Positions 49,725-60,790 of a stretch of DNA of 64,000 bases are shown in pieces (within the stretch, counting starts at the first letter, position 1; every line of letters begins with the position of its first letter). The position numbers and the translations under genes are program-made. Location: contig CM075852.1 of the NCBI GenBank assembly GCA_037975125.1, forward strand, positions 14,446,011-14,510,010, written 5' to 3'. Source of the DNA: Latrodectus hesperus. Its lineage: Eukaryota; Arthropoda; Arachnida; Araneae; Theridiidae. The notes below the pieces were generated by a model. It was not told the origin of the DNA. It worked only from the letters and a program-made list of their open reading frames with translations, and ran no database searches.

Positions 49725-50326
49725 GGTAGGTACTCAAAAATATTCGAAATTCAGTTCAAACACAGAATGGAATAGAACAACAGATAATAGTACAAGTACA
49801 TGTCGAGACTTGCAAAGTGCCGCATGTGCGCCCGCTCCTCTGGGGTGCTTGCTTAGACCTGCAAAGGGATGAAATGCGACTTGCGCTGTGCTTGCAATCT
49901 ACATTAGTATTAATATGAATGCCAAGTATAAAACGTTACTCATTTGTTTCCAGAATTTTAAACATAAAAGTGTGACTGTGAATGTCAGTGTTAGCAGTGC
50001 CGGAAAAAATAAGTATCTGCCTATTTGTAATACATATTTTTATTGTAAATTGTAATTTATCAATCATATTATATTTGTTTTACTACTTGAGGGCAGTAGG
50101 TAGTTATGTAGTAAAAATTGTAAATACTAGAGATTATTCTAAACTTCTATAAAAAAAGAATAAAAAGCCAGGGAAGATTAAACTTTAGGTACCTCGGTAC
50201 TTTTTTGTTTAAGTAATTTTTGTTAGCACCTAGGTTCTTTTTCTTAGCAGCAGGAGGTCTACCGAAAATAGTAAAATTTTGAAAATAATCCACGAGAAAA
50301 AAAAAATTAAATTTTGGGAACCCATG
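49725..50326. mobile_element. Right arm of the outer hAT element
   Basis: About 600 bp with a GC-richer section (49790-49900, GCCGCATGTGCGCCCGCTCC) and the right inverted end at 50310-50326. No transposase frame. It is the continuation of 38761-38946 across the nested insertion. Confidence 0.75.
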
Positions 50327-50334
50327 CTTTAGAT

Positions 50335-51097
50335 TATACATTTTGAGAATGATTTATGTTAAACATACTTTGTGTTAATCTTAATATTTTAATCAAATGT
50401 TCATTAATCTCATAAAAGAACCCAGAAAAAAAGAATATACTACATGTAAAAAAAATAACAAACATCAAGGTTTATGTCCCAATATTTATTTTATGGGCAA
50501 CATTTACTACACTAGGGCAATTTATAACTCTTAAACTTATAAAATTAAATAAGAACATAAAATATATTACTAAATAAATTTAATTCAGTGTCAAATGCTT
50601 CTAAGAATACAGAAATTATCAAGCACTTTGTCCATAAAATTATTAATTTATTATTCATTTTCTCTTGAGTTAAATTAAAGATTAAATAATAATTCATTTG
50701 ATATTTAATAATCTACATATTAAGACTAACAGATTTAGAATAAGTTTAAATTTACATTAGAGATATGCGTATTCTACCTCATTGGAGGCTGGTTCTACCT
50801 CTTTCTAGGAGGCTTAGATTCTACACGGGAGCTCTGTCTCATCAAAAGACATCCACTCACGTCCTATGGAACTTTGTACGCGCGCCATCTGTTGACAGTT
50901 TAACTCAATAGACTTTTTTTCCGGCAAAATTTCGTTTTTTTTAAAGTTTTTCTCTGAAATTGCCAGAAATCAGTCGATTTTCATACATTATCGGGAAATC
51001 GGGAGAAATGATGAAAAATCAGGAGTTTTCCCGATAAAATCAGTAGAGTTGCAGCTATGACATCCTCTCTGAGAGTTATTCTAACACTGCGAAGAAG
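50335..51097. other. Spacer with an unassigned GC-richer repeat-like patch
   Basis: AT-rich to about 50760. Then 50760-51060 is more balanced, with GTACGCGCGCCATCTGTTGA and the echoing words TCGGGAAATCGGGAG and TTTTCCCGATAAAATC. TAGAGTTGCAGC (about 51044) resembles an hAT-type terminus, but no partner end was found. Confidence 0.35.
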
Positions 51098-51232
51098 ATG
51101 GCCGAAAAGTTGAAACACGCTGTAACCGTTTCCCTTTTGTGGCCATCGGAGAGCTCTTTTTTTATGGATAAAGAGTCTTACTCACTTGTTGCAACAAGTG
51201 AAATTCGGAAGAACTCCAAGTACCCACCTTGA
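51098..51232 (+). CDS. Possible 44-residue frame or first exon, weak
   Basis: ATG 51098 opens a 44-codon frame (starts MAEKLKHAVTVSLLWPSESS) of normal protein composition. Its middle holds a perfect palindrome CACTTGTTGCAACAAGTG (51183-51200). No family is recognised. It could be an exon or chance. Confidence 0.15.
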   Translation: MAEKLKHAVTVSLLWPSESSFFMDKESYSLVATSEIRKNSKYPP

Positions 51233-51384
51233 AAGTAAAATTTGAAGAAAGCAGAAATGCATGCTATCGTTGTTCAACTTCGCTTGGGATCAAATTTAGG
51301 ATTTTCCTCTTCAAAGATCGCAAAACTATCATAGGCTGCTGTAAGCCTTTAAGAAGTATATATAGTTACATCTTTAGCAAAAAG

Positions 51385-51715
51385 AAGGTCGAGGTAATTG
51401 TTAGGGTATCGGCTTTCAGTCCGGAAGGGCGGGGTTCGATTCCCAATGTAGTCAAAGACCCGCCGAGTACATGCGATATACGTGTTCGTTAAATCTGTGG
51501 AATTTAAAATCCTGTGGTCAGTCATTGAGCAGTTACCTTGGGTGCAATGGTCGAGAAAATTCCCCCCCTCTTCAAATCAATGTCAAAATTGAACAAGTGG
51601 ATCTTCTGGTGGTGCCATCAGTCGGAGGATTTGAAGAGCAAAGTCGTACTTTCACCTTCGTGGTGCTCTGGTTAAACGAAAGACGTTCCCTATTGACTTA
51701 AATTCGCATTGCCAA
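51385..51715 (+). mobile_element. tRNA-derived SINE
   Basis: Box A-like TTGTTAGGGTATCGG (about 51398) is followed by box B GGGGTTCGATTCCC (about 51429-51442). A body of about 270 bp follows, including GGTGGTGCCATCAGTCGGAG. Open frames across it are repeat artefacts. Confidence 0.75.
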
Positions 51716-53064
51716 AGGCATAGCGAGATTGGCTTGTCCAAGTGTTATAATTAACAACATCAATACAGCAAAACATTTCCTGAAATTAAAAATTAGCATT
51801 TTTTAAATTTTCAAAACGTATTTGCCATATATTTTTTATTTCATTGATTCAGTTAATTATAGTTATCAAAACAAACTTATAATTTTTGCAAAACTACTTA
51901 AATAGAATTGTTATTCATCATTACTATTTTTCATTTAAAAAATTGAGGGCAGAAGTGAATAAAACTCACTTATTTGTTAATTGACACACATTTAATAGAT
52001 GTTAAATTACATTTCTTCATATAATCGTAAGAAAAAATGTCTCTACTTACATTTTAGGCAAAAATATTAAAATGATATATTAAATACAATTTTGACAAAA
52101 GACAAAAATGCCAAATTAAAACAAATATTTGAAAGCTATAATTTCTCAGTTTATTTTCAGTTACTTTTTCTTTAAGGCATATTCTTTTATACACATTGAA
52201 TTACATATTATTATCTGTGTATAATAACATTTTGAATTTCCTATTTAAATCTATTTCAAAAGTTAAAGCTGTAACTTTATTTATTCGCTTCATTTTTTAT
52301 TTCAATGATACATAAATAATCATATATATATATATTTTAACAAATACGTGTACATTGTCATCATAACAAAATTAAATTGAGATACGAGTTAATCAAAACT
52401 ATACTTACATGGCATTGCTAATTAAAACATAAGATTGAATGTGGGTTTTGGTGTATATTATTGATAATGATAAATTAATTAGAAGGTATATATATTTTAA
52501 TAGTTGTTCACTGACTTAATGTGCTTTCTACCAAACATATAAAGATTTATGCCTGAAACTGTTGTATCTACATAAGGATATCCTATTGGCTAAATCGTTA
52601 TATATTGATATTTATTAGCCAATAAACAGCCGTGGCACTATTTGATCCTATGAAAAAGTGCGCAGATTAAGAAAATGGCGTTTTATTTCCCCATAACTGC
52701 ATTGGATGTAGTATGAAGACTGAATACAGATGTTCCATAGCTTTATGGGGAAAAATAGATTTAAAGGGATAAAATGAATAATCATTTTAAAATTTAAATA
52801 TTAATAAATTTTATTAAACATACAAATTTATTGTTATTATAGTGTATCTTAACGAATTTTAAAAACACCTATGAGTTTATTTTAAAAAGAAAAATATGTT
52901 TAAATTTTTATAGATAAAAATATAAGACTTCCGTTTTGAATGCAGATAATTTTTTTAAATAGGTGCTGAAACGCTAGTATAAAAGTACATTTAAACAAGT
53001 GTTTATATGCTTATACAAGTACTTACAAATTAAATTTTTAATATATATTGACAAAGAGTGTAAA
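51716..53064. other. AT-rich spacer
   Basis: Only a small inverted repeat, TATTGGCTA (52584-52592) against TAGCCAATA (52616-52624), stands out. Confidence 0.4.
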
Positions 53065-53240
53065 ATTGTATTTTGAACCTTTCACATCTGGAAGGTTATT
53101 GGTTCGATACTGGACCCAACCAAAAACCTCTATGGAAGAAGGACACTATTCTTGTTAATTAGTCATTGGGTCTAATGTCTTTGATTTTTATTTTCGAAGA
53201 AAGATATTAACTCAGGTGTCGACTTCGTCAAATGACCAGG
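53065..53240 (+). mobile_element. SINE fragment
   Basis: GGTTCGATACTGG (about 53100-53112) is box B-like; the box A part is weak. The following body is short and decayed. Confidence 0.45.
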
Positions 53241-54125
53241 ATTCGAAACTGCTAATCTATTAATTTAGCGGCTACAGTCGGCAGAGCTGGAATGATTGTA
53301 TATTTGGAAGTGATCTGGAATCATGATATTTCTGGAAATGTGATATAATAATAAAAGAAAAATTGTTTAATATTTAACTTCTACTTACATTTTGATATTA
53401 AATATAGAATTATTATGCTTCATTCTCACAATTTTAATATACCTTGAATCTGAGCTCTGTGAAACCATAAATTCTGTTTAAAAATAGAATTTGAAGTTCA
53501 ACCTATTTTTAATTAGTTTAAAATTCATGTACCTTCATTAGTAAAGCTGAAAACATTTTGTCTTTATAAAAAAGTATTCATTAGTAATAAAACTTAAAAG
53601 CTTTTAATTTTAACTTACGATTGATGAATGTTATTTCCTTTGAATAATGTTTATCAGATGTAACTGTAATTAAATTTGCCTCAAAAGTGTTTTAATTTAA
53701 TTTTGCCTTTTAAGTATCATTTTAATGACAGTAGATCACAGAAAATTAATTTCATTGTAATTTTAAAATATTGAATGAGGAGAAATGTATTAACCATCGG
53801 TACTTAGACCAAACCGCTAACTTTTAAAGCTATTGGGTTGATATGATATTAGAAAAAAAGAAACTAATTAATAAATGCGAAACTGTGAGAGATATTAATT
53901 AATCTACGATGTGTAATATTTACAAATATTGCATTCTAAATTAAATCAAATAAATTAATTACTTCATTTTAACAAATAAATGCTACTAAATTCTTTCGAT
54001 GTTAATGTTAATTTTGTGTTCTCAGGGGTCTTGAGAAATACATTAGTATATATTAATGTATTTAATTATTGTTATCCGATACATTATATTTAAATATATT
54101 AATACGTACAAATTGTATAATATAA
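53241..54125. other. AT-rich spacer
   Basis: Nothing recognised. Confidence 0.4.
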
Positions 54126-54297
54126 ACAAATTCTGAAATGTAATAACTTAATCATTATGTAATAGTTAAAATATTACATAATGATTAAGTTATTACGTTT
54201 CAGAATTTGTTTTTTATTTATTACATTAACTTAATCATTATGTAATAGTTAAAATATTACATAATGATTAAGTTAATGTAATAAATAAAAAAACAAA
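54126..54297. repeat. Twin large palindromes sharing the same core
   Basis: Palindrome A: 54126-54164 pairs with 54172-54210 (39 bp, one mismatch) around spacer GTTAAAA. Palindrome B: 54211-54247 pairs with 54255-54291 (37 bp) around the same spacer GTTAAAA. Pairing extends to TTTG/CAAA at 54206 and 54297 with one T/A-run indel. The cores of A and B (ACTTAATCATTATGTAATA, spacer, complement) are identical. The right flank of A doubles as the outer left arm of B. Confidence 0.95.
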
Positions 54298-55579
54298 TCT
54301 GAATATTTTAAATGTTAATAATAATATAGCATTATGTGTGTGTGTGGATATTATAATTAATACATTCTTGCAGAACTAATTTATATTTTTTTAATTGTAA
54401 ATTAATAAATATTAACAAATACGACTCAAAAACTAAATAAAATAATTTTTTCATTTATAAAAGTAAATTCACCTGAATATTTTGGTTTAAATAATATTAC
54501 TTTTTGATACCTAATATATTTTAGTATAAATCTGCAATTAATATTTAATAAATTTAATATCTACAGATATATTAAAATTACAAACTAAATTAAATAATTT
54601 ATGTATATATTTTTTTCATTGAAAATAAATAATTTTTTCTCCTGAATATTTTAAATATTAATAATATATAATATGTTAGGATTTAATATATATTTTATAT
54701 CTTGCATTTAATTATATAAATTTTAAATGAGCAATTTTGAAAAATTCGTACAATTTCTGCGAAATTAATTTTGGTTTAAAATTTTTAATTATTTTGTTCA
54801 TTATCCATTAAATAATTAATAAAAGTATTATTTTAATACAATACCTGTAAAAAATGTTTTTATTTACGTTTTTATCCTGCCACATTAATTAAAATTTTTT
54901 CATTGTTTCACAAGACTATTTTTTTTTTAAACGGAAATACGTGCCTATATTAGTTTCTTATGTGACAGTATAGGACAATTTTGACATTTTCCCCAGCGGA
55001 TGTGAAGCATTTTTTCCTTCTCTTTCTTTTACGAAAATAAATTGTCATTTTTATATTCCTTAAAGAGTTCAAAGTGATATTTTTAGGAAGTCAATGACAG
55101 AAGAAAAGAAATGTCTTTTGTCAAAATGAACTGTTTACTTAATGCCTACATGAAATACGTTGGATCAGAAAAAAAATATGAAGAAACTTTATTTGTTATT
55201 TAAAACAAAAATTTTATACTTATTTCGTTTCAATACAATGAAACAGATAAACATGACTATATTTTTAACTATAATTTTGTTGGATATTAATTTATTTATG
55301 TATATTAATAATTTCTTTAGAAGTAAAAACAAGAATTCTAATATTTTCATGCATTATTTTTACTATGTATAACTATATATAAATGAATATAGCTATGTAT
55401 TAATGAACATATTATGTACAACTAGATTTCTATAGCCCCAATATTAATGAACATATTGAAACATACCATTCATTTTAAAATTAAAAACTTAATTTTCGCA
55501 TTCTTTTATCGAACAAACGCCTTAACTTTATTGAATAAAGTGCGTAGATCCCTTCATAAAGAAAAATATATATTTAGGT
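54298..55579. other. AT-rich spacer
   Basis: No gene supported; the open frame at 55160-55372 is compositional. Confidence 0.4.
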
Positions 55580-56110
55580 TTGAGCTCACTGGGGCTTAGT
55601 AATAGTTGTAGAGCCTTTTGGAGTGGAAGGCCTTGGATTCGATACCAGTCTTTCCTATTCATATCTGTCTGAGTGGATGCTTAAGAGTTTTCCGAGTTCC
55701 TTTTTGCGACACGTGAAGAGCTATGAAGAGTTTCTCCAGAAAGTCAATTTACGTTGGATGTACAAATACCTTATAACAGTATTCAGTTGTTAGGATACCT
55801 GGTCACAGTGGCTTAGACTGTCAGGTCGTCGTTCTCGTGATCAAAACACTGCTTAACCCAAGATCCACCATGTTCACTAAAGGCGGTTGGGGCACGTTAA
55901 ATAGGTCATAGTCGCAATGTCTTCCAAGTGAACTGATACTTCTGGGGTTGGCAGACCAATTGTTAGTGAAACCCCGGTTTCAGCCTGGTACCTGCTTCTA
56001 AGTACGGAGACCCCCCCCCTAATGCTTCTACCTAACTGATAGGGCCCAACTCAGGGCTAGGGTACAGTGAAGCATGCTGATGCAGCAACAACACAAGTTT
56101 AAGCTGTTTG
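55580..56110 (+). mobile_element. SINE-like composite repeat
   Basis: A tRNA-like head (GGGGCTTAGTAATAGTTG near 55592, box B GGATTCGATACCAG near 55634) is followed by a non-tRNA body. From about 55797 a second repeat-like section with different GC-rich words (CAGTGGCTTAGACTGTCAGG, GGCACGTTAAATAGGTCATA) runs to about 56100. Two SINE-type elements may lie in tandem. Confidence 0.55.
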
Positions 56111-56439
56111 CATTCAAAAGAAGGAATTCTATGAACGCAGAATGTACGACAACTCTAAATACACAGTACTATTGAAATATCTTGTAACATTCCGTAATTT
56201 AAATGTAAATTATTAGATGAATTCGGTAATATGCATTTCTATATCTTAAGTTAATAATACGCTTGTGTACAGTAGGACTTTGCAAGCTTATACAAAATAT
56301 AAATTCCTTTGATAATTTTTGGAAATTCATTAAAACAATAACTGCACATCAATGCATTTGATGAGCATTCATCATTTGATGATCAATATTTTCAAACGTG
56401 CATTGATTAAAAACATAACATCAATAATAAAAAACTAAA

Positions 56440-56655
56440 CTCCATGGCACGACAGCTCATGTGGGCCAAGACCTACAGTGCCCATAACTGTTTTCATGAC
56501 CGAGGGCCCTGGGGTGCGAAACATATTTCCCAGTTAGGTGGTCAGCCTAACGTAAGACCCCCAGTGTTTAGTTCTCAAGCATGCTTGGTACTCAGTTAAT
56601 CGACCCACTGAAGGGATGAAAGGCTGAGTCAACCTTGCCCAACCCGAGGATAACA
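56440..56655. repeat. GC-rich interspersed repeat
   Basis: About 215 bp from CCATGGCACGACAGCTCATG to GCCCAACCCGAGG, sharply bounded by AT-rich DNA. No Pol III boxes were recognised with confidence. It ends before AACATCAATAATAA. An almost identical ACATCAATAATAA precedes it near 56418, which may be a target duplication. Confidence 0.6.
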
Positions 56656-56802
56656 TCAATAATAAGCTTTTATATTAAATGTAATGAGAATTTATAGTAA
56701 AAAAAATATTTTTGTGGTTTTCATTTGGTGTTATTAAATAAATTATTAAACTGATTTAAATTTGAAGAATTGAATATTTTCAAATAACTGAATATTTAAT
56801 TT

Positions 56803-56804
<2 letters not shown>

Positions 56805-56887
<83 letters not shown>
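56805..56887. repeat. (AT)n microsatellite
   Basis: About 83 bp of AT dinucleotides abutting the truncated Tc1 element. Confidence 0.97.
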
Positions 56888-56891
<4 letters not shown>

Positions 56892-57873
56892 CTCCCGAAA
56901 AACTGTTGACCGACGTTTGAGGGGAGGAGGACTATGCGCTCTCTGACCTGTTGTGTGTGTCCCATTGACCAGACAGCACCGTACTGCCCGTTTGCAATGG
57001 TGTCGTGAGCATCGCAATTGGACTGAACAGGACTGGACATGCCTACTATTCTCAGGTGAGAGTAGGTTCAGTCTGTCATCGGATTGTAGACGCCAACTGA
57101 TCTGGCGTGAGAGTGGTACTGCTTATCGTCCAGAAAATATCCAGGAAAGGGACCAATATCCGACATGCAGTGTCGTGGTGTGGGCCGGCATCATGATCAA
57201 TGGCCGCACGCCCCAACATGTGGTTGCGAATGGGACTATGACGGGCCAACGATACATTAATGAAGTTCTACTTCCTCATATTCGTCTTTTCCGTGGTGTT
57301 GTCGGTGATAAATTTGTTTTTATAGACGACAACGCAACATGTCATCGAACACTCGCTGTTCAGGATTGTCTAGATAGCGAGGGTATTCAACGCCTCGTAT
57401 GGCCATCACGTTCTCCAGATCTAAACCCCATTGAAAATGTGTGGGATGCTTTGGGAAGGCAAGTTGCTGGTCGAAACTATCCTCTGACAAACAAGAACAC
57501 CCTCATCCGTGCACTCCCAGAGGAATGGGATAAATTGCCTCAACAGCTGCTGGATAATGTTGTGCAAAGTATGATACGACGTGTGGAATGTTGCATCACA
57601 CTCCACGGTGGACATATCCGGTACTGATACCTTTCTTCAAGGTGCCTGCTGACTTTTAGATGCATTGTTCCATTCTTCCGTATGCAGCATCAAATGAACA
57701 TTTTTTTCTTTCAGATGTTTCACAGTTTTTGTACTTTCCAGAACAATAAATATTCTTTATTCTAATGTCTGAACAGTGTGGCAACTATATTTTATCCTAC
57801 TAGGCCTCATGTCTCGCTTAATGTTTTGCTACATTGCAATTTGTGATTCGTCCTTAGCAATTGTCCAGCAGTG
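56888..57873 (+). mobile_element. 5'-truncated Tc1-like element
   Basis: It starts inside the second helix-turn-helix, right after the (AT)n tract. It ends at about 57873 with TTGTCCAGCAGTG followed by TA (57874-57875). That end resembles the right end of the element at 364-1862 (TTTTCAGCAGTG then TA). The left end and the N-terminal part of the transposase are missing. Confidence 0.8.
56953..57627 (+). pseudogene. Tc1-like transposase, N-terminally truncated
   Basis: 224 open codons cover the catalytic domain. The same frame is readable upstream through the HTH remnant (KTVDRRLRGGGLCA) but is broken by a TGA near 56942. The first catalytic Asp block reads LLFSGESRFSL, where the family has D-E-S, so the Asp is Gly. 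The second Asp is in FIDDNATCH and the third residue, Glu, is in WPSRSPDLNPIENVWDALG. GGxxxNG-type core strands are present (VVVWAGIMINGRTP). Lack of the DNA-binding region and of the first acidic residue means no activity is expected. Preservation of the rest suggests a fairly recent arrival. Confidence 0.9.
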
Positions 57874-57875
57874 TA

Positions 57876-58167
57876 TGTACTTAATTAGTCAAGATTTCTT
57901 AAACTTTGTACTGGTATTGTGTCATCATAAAAATAAAATAAAAAATTAAGAAATTTAACGAACTTTTTAAGCTTATGTTTTACAATTTTGCTTTTTATTA
58001 TTTCAGCAATATTGATTTAAAGAAAATTTTTAATGTTGGTGTAAGCAAGGCAATAGTCTTAAGATTCAAAAGAGATTGTTTACAAACATTGCTATTATTA
58101 ATTTAAAATTTAATTAATTAATGAAATTTTTAAAGATTTGAAATCATTGTTACCGATATAAACTGAT
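57876..58167. other. AT-rich spacer
   Basis: Nothing recognised. Confidence 0.4.
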
Positions 58168-58561
58168 CATAAAGTGGGTATTTTGCCTTGTCTTTTTCAT
58201 TTTCTTTTTCTTCTGTTCTAATATCAACTTCTGATGTTTCTACTGTAATAATGGTTTGAATCAATGGAAAACGATTTCTCAAACCGATTCTTTGCTCTTT
58301 ATATAAGAAATCGTTTTATTAACAAAATAAACTTCGATAATATTCTCGGACATTCGAGGGTGAGACTTCGCCTTGTTTGCTGCCGTTCAAGGATGCGATT
58401 TGAAGTCAGACAGCAAATTCGCGGCTTTATAACGCCTTCTAAATGCGATGTGACGTGGATGAAACGTTATCTGACGTCATGGATATTTTAAACCAATGAG
58501 AATCGTAATAAAGTGGCGTACTCAGGATCTCAACTTTAACGAAAGAAATAGCCACTTTATG
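58168..58561. mobile_element. Inverted-repeat MITE-like element with CRE
   Basis: CATAAAGTGGGTATTT (58168-58183) and the complement of AAATAGCCACTTTATG (58546-58561) agree at 15 of 16 positions. The 394-bp interior has a CG-containing section (58350-58490) with TGACGTCA (about 58472) and a CCAAT motif. No coding capacity. The target duplication is unclear, so the superfamily is open. Confidence 0.6.
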
Positions 58562-58739
58562 GTTAAAAAATTTTAATAAATGTTATGTTCTCTGACATTT
58601 GAATATCTTCAGAACCTTCATTAATTTGGTGGTTGTATTTTCCACGAACTTTCTATACTGGGGAAAAGTAGAGATCAATGAATAATATTAGGCGCTTATA
58701 TTTTGATGAAAAATAAGCGGATTTTATGTCTATAGGACT

Positions 58740-60790
58740 GACCGTTCAGAAGGAGGTGGAGGAGGCTTGGCCTTCCTCATTAGAGACATTAATTACAAAA
58801 ACATTCATTGTCAATCTAACAACCCAGACTTAGAAATTCAGGGCATAACGCTTAACTGGGGGAATAGACCACTTAACATCCTTAACTTGTACCACCCTCC
58901 GAACCAAGAGCATTTATCCAATGATATTAGCGGCATTACTGATGAACCGACTATCATTCTTGGAGATCTGAATGCTAAGCATACCCTTTGGGGCTGTTCG
59001 GAAATTAATCAATGTGGATTGGATCTTCTAAATATTGTTGATGATAAAGCCCTTTTGTTTCTCAATGATGGAACTCCTACTCATTCATCCTTTAGTTATG
59101 ATACCAAAGAAGCCCTTGACGTTTCTATCGCTAGTCCAGATATCTACCCACGTTGCAACTGGAGTGTTCTCCAGGGAGTGGGAAGTGATCACCTCCCGAT
59201 TCTGATAGAGGTTGATATTCAACTCAAGGTGCATAAATCTAAAGAGAATTTTTGGAATTTCAAAAGGGCTAACTGTGATAAATACAGAGACATAATTGAT
59301 AAAAAATTAAATCAGGTACCCTTCTACGACAACCTTGAGGAAAACTGGCTTTTTCTCTAAGAAACAATGATTGATGCAGCTAAAAAGTCTATTCCTAGAG
59401 GTAACCTGAAGAAATTCAAACCTGATTTCATCCATCATTCTCAGCTCATTCAACCTCTAATTGACAGAAGAAACAAACTTCAAGAGGAATTATCGAGACT
59501 CACTGGTTCCTCGGTTCGATCCGAAATGAACAAAGTTAATGCTGAGAATAAAAGAACATACAATCTTATCAAACAAGAAAAATGGACTGAACTTTGTTCA
59601 AAATTAGACGCTCGGACTCCAGATACTAAGTTGTGGAAACTTGCAAGATATTTCTGTAGAGATCGTCCTCTTTCGGATGCAGCCAACTCGATTGCAAATA
59701 CAGAGTCCTCTGTCCCTTTGGAAGACAGTGATGCTGCTGATTTGCTTGGTGCTCATTTCCAGAAGGCTAGCCAGATAAAGTTCTGCAGGGAGGACAAGGC
59801 CACTGCCCGGAAGACCAGAAAACTGATTCATCGTTGTCGAAACGCTCTGCCAGGTGGTCCCATCTTCAAAGAAAAACTTCTTATTTCAGAGTTAAATAAT
59901 GCTCTCGCAGACTTTGACCCCTAGACTTCTCCCGGTCCTGATGGTATCTTTGGCCCGATGATTGTCAATCTTAGCAACGCTGCCAAAGAGCGTCTTTTAG
60001 ATCTGTTTAATCAGTCCTGGAGCAGGCGCCGACTTCCTAAAGATTAGAAAAAGGCTATTGTCGTGCCTATTCTCAAACTCCCGACGGCGTTACAAAACTG
60101 AACAGACGAAACCCAAACTTTTGTTCTGTCTTTATATCGGAATTGATAGCCATTGACGAGGCCCTAAAATTTATGATCTCGATTAACAGCACTTGCGACA
60201 TCTGGATTTACTCAGACAGCAGGAGCTCCATTCAATACCTAAGCAGATGGAGATGCATTAATGACATGCTCGGCATGGACATTGTAAACAAACTTAAGAG
60301 TTACTCTTCACATAATGACATTCATCTACAGTGAATTCCCTCCCATGTGGACCTCCATTTAAATGACTTGGCCGATGAATTGGCTAAGGAGGGCTCTGCT
60401 GAAACAACTGAAAATGGTGGACTACTTACGTTTAGTGAAATTTTCTCAAAGGTCAAAGCCGAAAACAGCAAGACTTGGAGGATCCCACCTACACATGACT
60501 GGTACGAACAAAACCATCCTGGGGCTGCCCTGCAGCTGAAGGGCAATAGGAAATTGCAAATCACCATTACCAGGCTCATTACTGGACATACTCGCAACCT
60601 TACATTCGTTCAGGGTCAGAAGGTGTTGCCTGTGTGTCTCAGATGTAATTTCCACCAAGCTTCTCCGGACCATCTGCTCTCCTGTCTGGGTTTGGAGAAG
60701 AGAGATCTTTTGAAAACCCTGCGCTGGTTCGGGACTGTCTCTGGGCGAACGATCTACTGGACTTGGTCTAGATTGTACTAGATCAAGTGG
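58740..60790 (+). mobile_element. Jockey-like non-LTR retrotransposon, 5'-truncated and internally deleted
   Basis: The order endonuclease, RT start, RNase H, Cys/His tail is that of a LINE of the Jockey/I type. The 5' end, ORF1 and the first part of the endonuclease are absent. The RT catalytic palm is missing between about 60085 and 60140. The 3' end is near 60790-60830, with A-rich sequence but no clean tail. Confidence 0.88.
58767..60781 (+). pseudogene. LINE ORF2 remnant: APE endonuclease, RT fragment, RNase H
   Basis: Endonuclease (58767-59360): GDLNAKHTLWG and GSDHLPI are the active-site strands of APE-type nucleases. Linker and RT start (59367-59924 and on): NELKK-type helices, then a TAG at 59922 just before TSPGPDGIFGP, the RT opening motif. 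RNase H (60143-60781): ELIAIDEAL, IYSDSRSSIQYL and IPSHVDLHLNDLADELAKEG hold its acidic residues and His; a TGA breaks it near 60332. The tail has CLRC...H...DHLLSC, the usual Cys/His knuckle. RT palm with the YxDD box is deleted. ORF2 nicks target DNA and copies the element's RNA there; this copy cannot. Confidence 0.88.

Larger units (their letters stand above)
38761..50326. mobile_element. Outer hAT-type element (level 1 of the nest)
   Basis: The left end is CATAGGTTCCCAAAAT. The right end, read on the minus strand, is CATGGGTTCCCAAAATT. The flanking 8-bp direct repeats are identical: CTTTAGAT at 38753-38760 and 50327-50334. Eight-bp duplications are typical of hAT insertions. Removing the nested insert leaves about 0.8 kb (38761-38946 plus 49725-50326). 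That residue has no transposase and is therefore non-autonomous. Confidence 0.85.

Noticed and set aside
51229..51701. Two overlapping frames of 87 and 76 codons
   Set aside because: They run through the SINE at 51385-51715 and show no protein family signature.
54126..54297. CRISPR-like array
   Set aside because: Only two units, palindromic without variable spacers, in a eukaryotic genome.
56780..57040. Minus-strand frames over the (AT)n tract and Tc1 start
   Set aside because: Microsatellite translation plus antisense of the transposase.
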